DNA of 17,972 nt from Ignavibacteriaceae bacterium (GTDB taxonomy: Bacteria > Bacteroidota > Ignavibacteria > Ignavibacteriales > Ignavibacteriaceae): assembly GCA_026193755.1 (NCBI GenBank), contig JAPHUI010000086.1:1-17972 (forward strand). Direction: 5' to 3'. The notes beneath the pieces were generated by a model. That model was not told the DNA's origin and did not search any database. It saw only the letters and a program-made list of their open reading frames with translations. Below are positions 15,121 through 17,972 of the stretch, in pieces (the stretch's first letter is position 1; every line of letters begins with the position of its first letter). Position numbers and translations under genes: made by a program.

Positions 15121-15181
15121 CCCTCCTCCCCTTTATCCCTTTCCCGAATCAAGTTCGGGACAAGCTCTCAGGCAGGAGGGG
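15121..15181. repeat. Second palindromic element at the same convergent junction
   Basis: A nested inverted repeat: outer CCCTCC (15121-15126) with GGAGGG (15175-15180), inner TCCCGAA (15142-15148) with TTCGGGA (15154-15160) around a 5-nt loop. It is more GC-rich than its surroundings and sits 12 bp before the end of the minus-strand gene. It looks like a different or decayed member of the intergenic repeat set. Confidence 0.6.
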
Positions 15182-15192
15182 AAATTATAATA

Positions 15193-16281
15193 TCACTTCA
15201 TTAAGACCATTTTCTTTGTACTTATAAACTTTCCAGCTTTAAGTTGATAAAAATAAACTCCGCTTGGTAAGTTTTCTGCATACCAAGTTATCTCATAAAT
15301 GCCTGCTGATTTTTCTTCATTAACCAATGTTTCTATTTCACTACCGAGTATATCAAAAACTTGAATTACAATATTTGATGATTGCGGAATTGAGAATTTA
15401 ATCTTTGTTGTAGGATTAAAGGGATTCGGAAAATTTTGACTTACGCTATAGTTAATTGGTATTTCATCAGGTTGTTGTTCTTCTTCAACAAATGAAACAC
15501 CACCCGTTGTTGTTTTGAAAATTGCCTGTCGATCCCCAACTACCCACCCAGTATTTTTATCAGTGAAATAAATAGAGTTTAAATAACTAAAATCTGTAAC
15601 AATCTGATGGTGCCAGCTATTGCCTCCGTTTGTTGAATGCTGAATCTTTCCAAAGCCAACAATCCAACCGTTACTAACATCAGTGAAATAAACAGAAAAA
15701 CAAGTTTCATTGGTGGGTACACTAATCCAATTATTCCCACCATCTGTAGTACGAAGAATTGTGTTATTACCTACAATCCAACCATTTAAAGTATCCTTAA
15801 AAAATACATCACGGAGGAACAATGTTGTACCGGAATTTTGAGGAGACCAATCTTCTCCACCATTAGCTGTATGCAGAATTGTTCCATCATCTCCCACTGT
15901 CCAACCTCTATTTATATCAATATAAAATATGGAGTTTAATGTCTCTGAAATTCCGCTGATTTGATGATTCCAATCATCTCCACCATTGGAAGTCATCAAT
16001 ATTGTTCCGGCTTCACCTACTGCCCACCCATTATCATTATCTCCAAAATGAACGGAATATAAATCCACTGATGTCCCACTAATTTGATTTATCCAGTCAT
16101 TACCTCCATTACTGGTCATTAGTATGGTTCCGTCACGACCCACTATCCAACCTGTATTAGATTCAGCAAAGTAAACAGATTCCAAATATGAGTTTATACT
16201 GTCGAACTGAATTAGCCAGTCATCGCCACCATTAGTTGTATTTATTATAATTCCAGAGCCAACAGACCACCAGCCAACTGA
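15193..16281 (-). CDS. C-terminal fragment: BNR repeats 8-14 plus T9SS sorting domain
   Basis: This is the open frame after the internal TAA. The first ATG or alternative start is of poor quality: the TTG at 16185-16183, sometimes called as a start, is the conserved Leu that opens repeat 9 (LESVYF) and has no signal peptide after it. It carries WIVGRDGTILMTSNGG, WAVGEAGTILMTSNGG, WTVGDDGTILHTANGG and similar blades. The sorting domain starts NFPNPFNPTTKIKFSI and ends SGVYFYQLKAGKF...KKMVLMK. Without an export signal this fragment could not reach the T9SS, so by itself it is probably not a functional gene. Confidence 0.7.
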   Translation of the reverse strand, partial: SVGWWSVGSGIIINTTNGGDDWLIQFDSINSYLESVYFAESNTGWIVGRDGTILMTSNGGNDWINQISGTSVDLYSVHFGDNDNGWAVGEAGTILMTSNGGDDWNHQISGISETLNSIFYIDINRGWTVGDDGTILHTANGGEDWSPQNSGTTLFLRDVFFKDTLNGWIVGNNTILRTTDGGNNWISVPTNETCFSVYFTDVSNGWIVGFGKIQHSTNGGNSWHHQIVTDFSYLNSIYFTDKNTGWVVGDRQAIFKTTTGGVSFVEEEQQPDEIPINYSVSQNFPNPFNPTTKIKFSIPQSSNIVIQVFDILGSEIETLVNEEKSAGIYEITWYAENLPSGVYFYQLKAGKFISTKKMVLMK

Positions 16282-17343
16282 TTATCCAAGTTCATTATTC
16301 ACAAAATATACAGATTGTAGATTAACGTCTAAATAATTTTTAAAATATTTTAGTTGTGGAACCCACTCTTCACCTTCATCTGTGGTTTTTAGAATCATTC
16401 CATCATCTCCAACTGCGCAGGCAATTCCATTATTAGTAAAGGATATACAATTGAGATAAGCAATATGTTCTGAATATTTAATTTCCCAATTCAAACCACC
16501 ATCGGTTGTCTTTGCGATTTGACCATATTCGTTTCTTACGTTGTTTATTGAAAACCCAATATTTTCATTAATAAAGTATATCGACTCGTAACTACCCCAA
16601 TCTCCAATTACTTGAACAATCCAGTTTTCTCCCCCATCGGTAGTCTTTAAAATCACACCATTATCATAATAATATCCGCCCCCAATCCATCCAGTACTAT
16701 CATTAATGAAATAAACTGAATTCAATTGATTTTTCACAGGACAATCTTGAAAAAACCAATCAGTACCTCCATTAGTAGTTTTTAAAATAATACTCGAACC
16801 AATAGCCCAGCCAAGTGAGTTATTTATGAAGAAGCAAGAATACAAATCAAGCGTATCTGAATAAAATTGTGATTCCCAAGAATCACCTCCATTTGTAGTT
16901 TTGAGAATTTCATATGCACTACCAATGGCATAACCAGTATCATAATCAACAAACTGTAGTGCTCTAGTTTCATACATACTAGCTTGAAAAATCCAATCAT
17001 CCCCTCCATTTGTAGTTTTATGAATTCGACTATATACGAAGGATGATTCTACCACTTTTTCTGCGACCCATCCAACATCATCATCAATAAAATGAAGAAA
17101 GCCTAATCCGCTCCAGTCATCTACAACTTCGCAGTGCTGATCACACCAAGTTTCCCCACCGTCAGTAGTTTTTATTATTGTTCCGTACCCACCTGCAGCC
17201 CATCCAGTCAATTCATTAATAAAATAAACAGATTCTAAGTTATGACCTTGTGGGGATGGATTTTGCCAGAACCATCCTTCTTGTGCAAGTGTGGTGAATT
17301 GTAAAAAAAGAAATGCAATAAAAAGTAAAGACAAGTTTTTCAT
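16282..17343 (-). CDS. N-terminal fragment: signal peptide and BNR/Ycf48 repeats 1-7
   Basis: Encodes 353 residues. The signal peptide MKNLSLLFIAFLFLQFTTLAQ is followed by WFWQNPSPQGHN, a common opening for these proteins. Seven repeats follow with WAAGGYGTIIKTTDGG-type blade cores and Trp at the end of each Asp box. It stops at the premature TAA within repeat 8, so it holds a complete first seven-blade set. It could still be exported to the periplasm as a soluble propeller but lacks the sorting tail. The ATG at 17343-17341 was chosen over one four codons upstream because GGAGGG is positioned just before it. Confidence 0.75.
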   Translation of the reverse strand: MKNLSLLFIAFLFLQFTTLAQEGWFWQNPSPQGHNLESVYFINELTGWAAGGYGTIIKTTDGGETWCDQHCEVVDDWSGLGFLHFIDDDVGWVAEKVVESSFVYSRIHKTTNGGDDWIFQASMYETRALQFVDYDTGYAIGSAYEILKTTNGGDSWESQFYSDTLDLYSCFFINNSLGWAIGSSIILKTTNGGTDWFFQDCPVKNQLNSVYFINDSTGWIGGGYYYDNGVILKTTDGGENWIVQVIGDWGSYESIYFINENIGFSINNVRNEYGQIAKTTDGGLNWEIKYSEHIAYLNCISFTNNGIACAVGDDGMILKTTDEGEEWVPQLKYFKNYLDVNLQSVYFVNNELG

Positions 17344-17347
17344 TGTG

Positions 17348-17353
17348 CCCTCC
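17348..17353 (-). promoter_or_regulatory. Shine-Dalgarno site fixing the BNR-repeat gene start
   Basis: On the minus strand GGAGGG ends 4 nt before the ATG at 17343. It overlaps the earlier in-frame ATG at 17355, which would therefore lack a ribosome site of its own. Confidence 0.65.
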
Positions 17354-17526
17354 AATGAAAGTGAAGTGGATATTTTCCATCATACTCTCAGGAAGAATCA
17401 ATAAGGTAAGCATATTCCGCAAGTACAATAGCCCCGCTCCACAACCTCCTCCCGAAGTGTAGAGATTTCTAAAAACAATTTTTAAATATTATACGTGACA
17501 ATCCAGCAAAAGTTAGTAAATGGCAA

Positions 17527-17557
17527 TAAAAAACCCTGCCAACAAGTATTGACAGGG
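17527..17557 (-). terminator. Rho-independent terminator for the M3 peptidase gene
   Basis: On the minus strand an 8-bp stem with one G-T pair (plus-strand positions 17550-17557 and 17534-17541) with an 8-nt loop runs into six T. It lies about 40 bp after the peptidase stop. The remaining 17358-17526 holds only the upstream region of the BNR-repeat gene and a short GC-richer patch (about 17431-17457) I could not assign. Confidence 0.8.
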
Positions 17558-17596
17558 ATTCGATGAATGGAAAAATATTTTTGCGAATAATTTTTC

Positions 17597-17971
17597 TTAG
17601 TTCAAACCACGATTTTTTAGAAGTGCATCTACTGAAGGCTTTCTTCCTTTAAACTTGACATAAAGTTCCATCGGATCTTCACTTCCTCCTTTTGAAAGAA
17701 CATTTTCCCTGAAAGAATCAGCGGTGGCTTTATCAAATAAACCGTTTTTCAAAAATGATTCAAATGCATCTGCATCGAGGACAGCAGACCATAAATAACT
17801 ATAGTAACCGGCCTCATATCCCCATGTTGCGATGTGTAAAAAATTAGTAGTTAAGTACCTTGGCCAGATTTCAGGAATCAATCCCATTTTCTTAATTGAT
17901 TCTTTTTCAAATTGCGATACATCTTTTTCAGTGGTATCTGTTATTACATGCCAATCCATATCCAGCAAAGA
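17597..17971 (-). CDS. M3-family oligopeptidase/dipeptidyl carboxypeptidase, C-terminal part
   Basis: The frame is open to the right edge, so only the last 125 or so codons are present; the TTG at 17968 is internal (SLLDMDWH). The visible part matches the C-terminus of M3 zinc metallopeptidases (Dcp, PrlC/OpdA): YLTTNFLHIATWGYEAGYYSYLWSAVLDADAF, shown here only as landmarks such as HIATWGYEAGYYSYLW, then FRENVLSKGGSEDPMEL and a final FKGRKPSVDALLKNRGLN. The tyrosine-rich GYYSYLW segment shapes the substrate pocket in this family. The HExxH zinc site lies outside the window. The enzymes trim peptides, in the periplasm or cytoplasm depending on a signal that cannot be seen here. Dcp versus oligopeptidase A cannot be settled from the tail. 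Confidence 0.9.
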   Translation of the reverse strand, partial: SLLDMDWHVITDTTEKDVSQFEKESIKKMGLIPEIWPRYLTTNFLHIATWGYEAGYYSYLWSAVLDADAFESFLKNGLFDKATADSFRENVLSKGGSEDPMELYVKFKGRKPSVDALLKNRGLN

Positions 17972-17972
17972 A

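Larger units (their letters stand above)
15193..17343 (-). pseudogene. Ycf48/BNR-repeat secreted protein with T9SS tail, interrupted by in-frame TAA
   Basis: The two open frames 16282-17343 and 15193-16281 share one reading frame and are parted only by a TAA at 16284-16282. Read through, they give about 716 residues: a signal peptide, fourteen repeats of roughly 40-45 aa (pattern L-x-S-V-Y-F-x(5)-G-W-x-x-G...TILKTT(D/N)GG-x-x-W), then a T9SS sorting domain. Fourteen blades fits two seven-bladed propellers. The stop falls in repeat 8 exactly where most other repeats have Trp (or Tyr/Phe). Next to it a near-copy of TCAGTTGGCT recurs 15 nt on, encoding SVGWWSVG, as if a short tandem duplication occurred. 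Recent pseudogenisation, a sequencing error or stop read-through all fit; no further decay is visible. Confidence 0.8.

Noticed and set aside
15193..17343. Two independent neighbouring genes with a 96-bp spacer
   Set aside because: Same frame, unbroken repeat period through the supposed spacer, and the second 'start' is a TTG in the conserved repeat opening.

Overview
The window is AT-rich bacterial DNA that most resembles the Bacteroidota/Chlorobi group, probably an Ignavibacteria-like lineage. The main evidence is three copies of a type IX secretion (T9SS) C-terminal sorting domain. Two are gene tails with the YPNPFNPTT/FPNPFNPTT opening and a terminal SG(I/V)YFYQL...KK(M)xLx block, and one is a decayed remnant. 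Large secreted BNR/sortilin-like beta-propellers, lipoproteins and palindromic intergenic repeats fit the same picture. No rRNA, tRNA, CRISPR array, transposase, integrase or phage gene was seen.

Left part (1-2460, plus strand): a compact three-gene operon encodes an ATP-grasp ligase related to D-Ala-D-Ala ligase (5' end outside the window), a GNAT acetyltransferase overlapping it by 26 bp, and a KamA-type radical-SAM/PLP aminomutase that keeps the lysine-binding aspartates. It ends at a strong intrinsic terminator. The set suggests formation of beta-lysine that is then acylated or ligated, but the product is unknown. This is the best candidate for an undescribed pathway here.

Centre-left (2470-6886, minus strand): a secreted BNR propeller with a T9SS tail; a frameshifted orphan T9SS tail; then, in transcription order, an SdiA-regulated-type lipoprotein, a DUF1844 protein and NAD kinase.

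Centre (7079-11634): a small membrane-anchored protein, a possible 33-aa membrane peptide on the minus strand, a two-cluster ferredoxin, an eight-TPR lipoprotein (minus), a DUF350 membrane protein paired with a membrane-anchored transglutaminase-like protein, and a short-chain dehydrogenase (minus).

Right part (11793-17972): a 1085-aa secreted sortilin/VPS10-like propeller (plus); then on the minus strand a 14-repeat Ycf48/BNR protein with a T9SS tail, interrupted by one in-frame TAA; and the C-terminus of an M3-family oligopeptidase cut by the right edge.

All four convergent gene junctions (2356-2469, 8120-8289, 10777-10929, 15051-15192) carry palindromes. Two junctions 12.6 kb apart share a 24-nt palindrome with identical 10-bp arms. 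These probably act as terminators and belong at least partly to dispersed repeat families.
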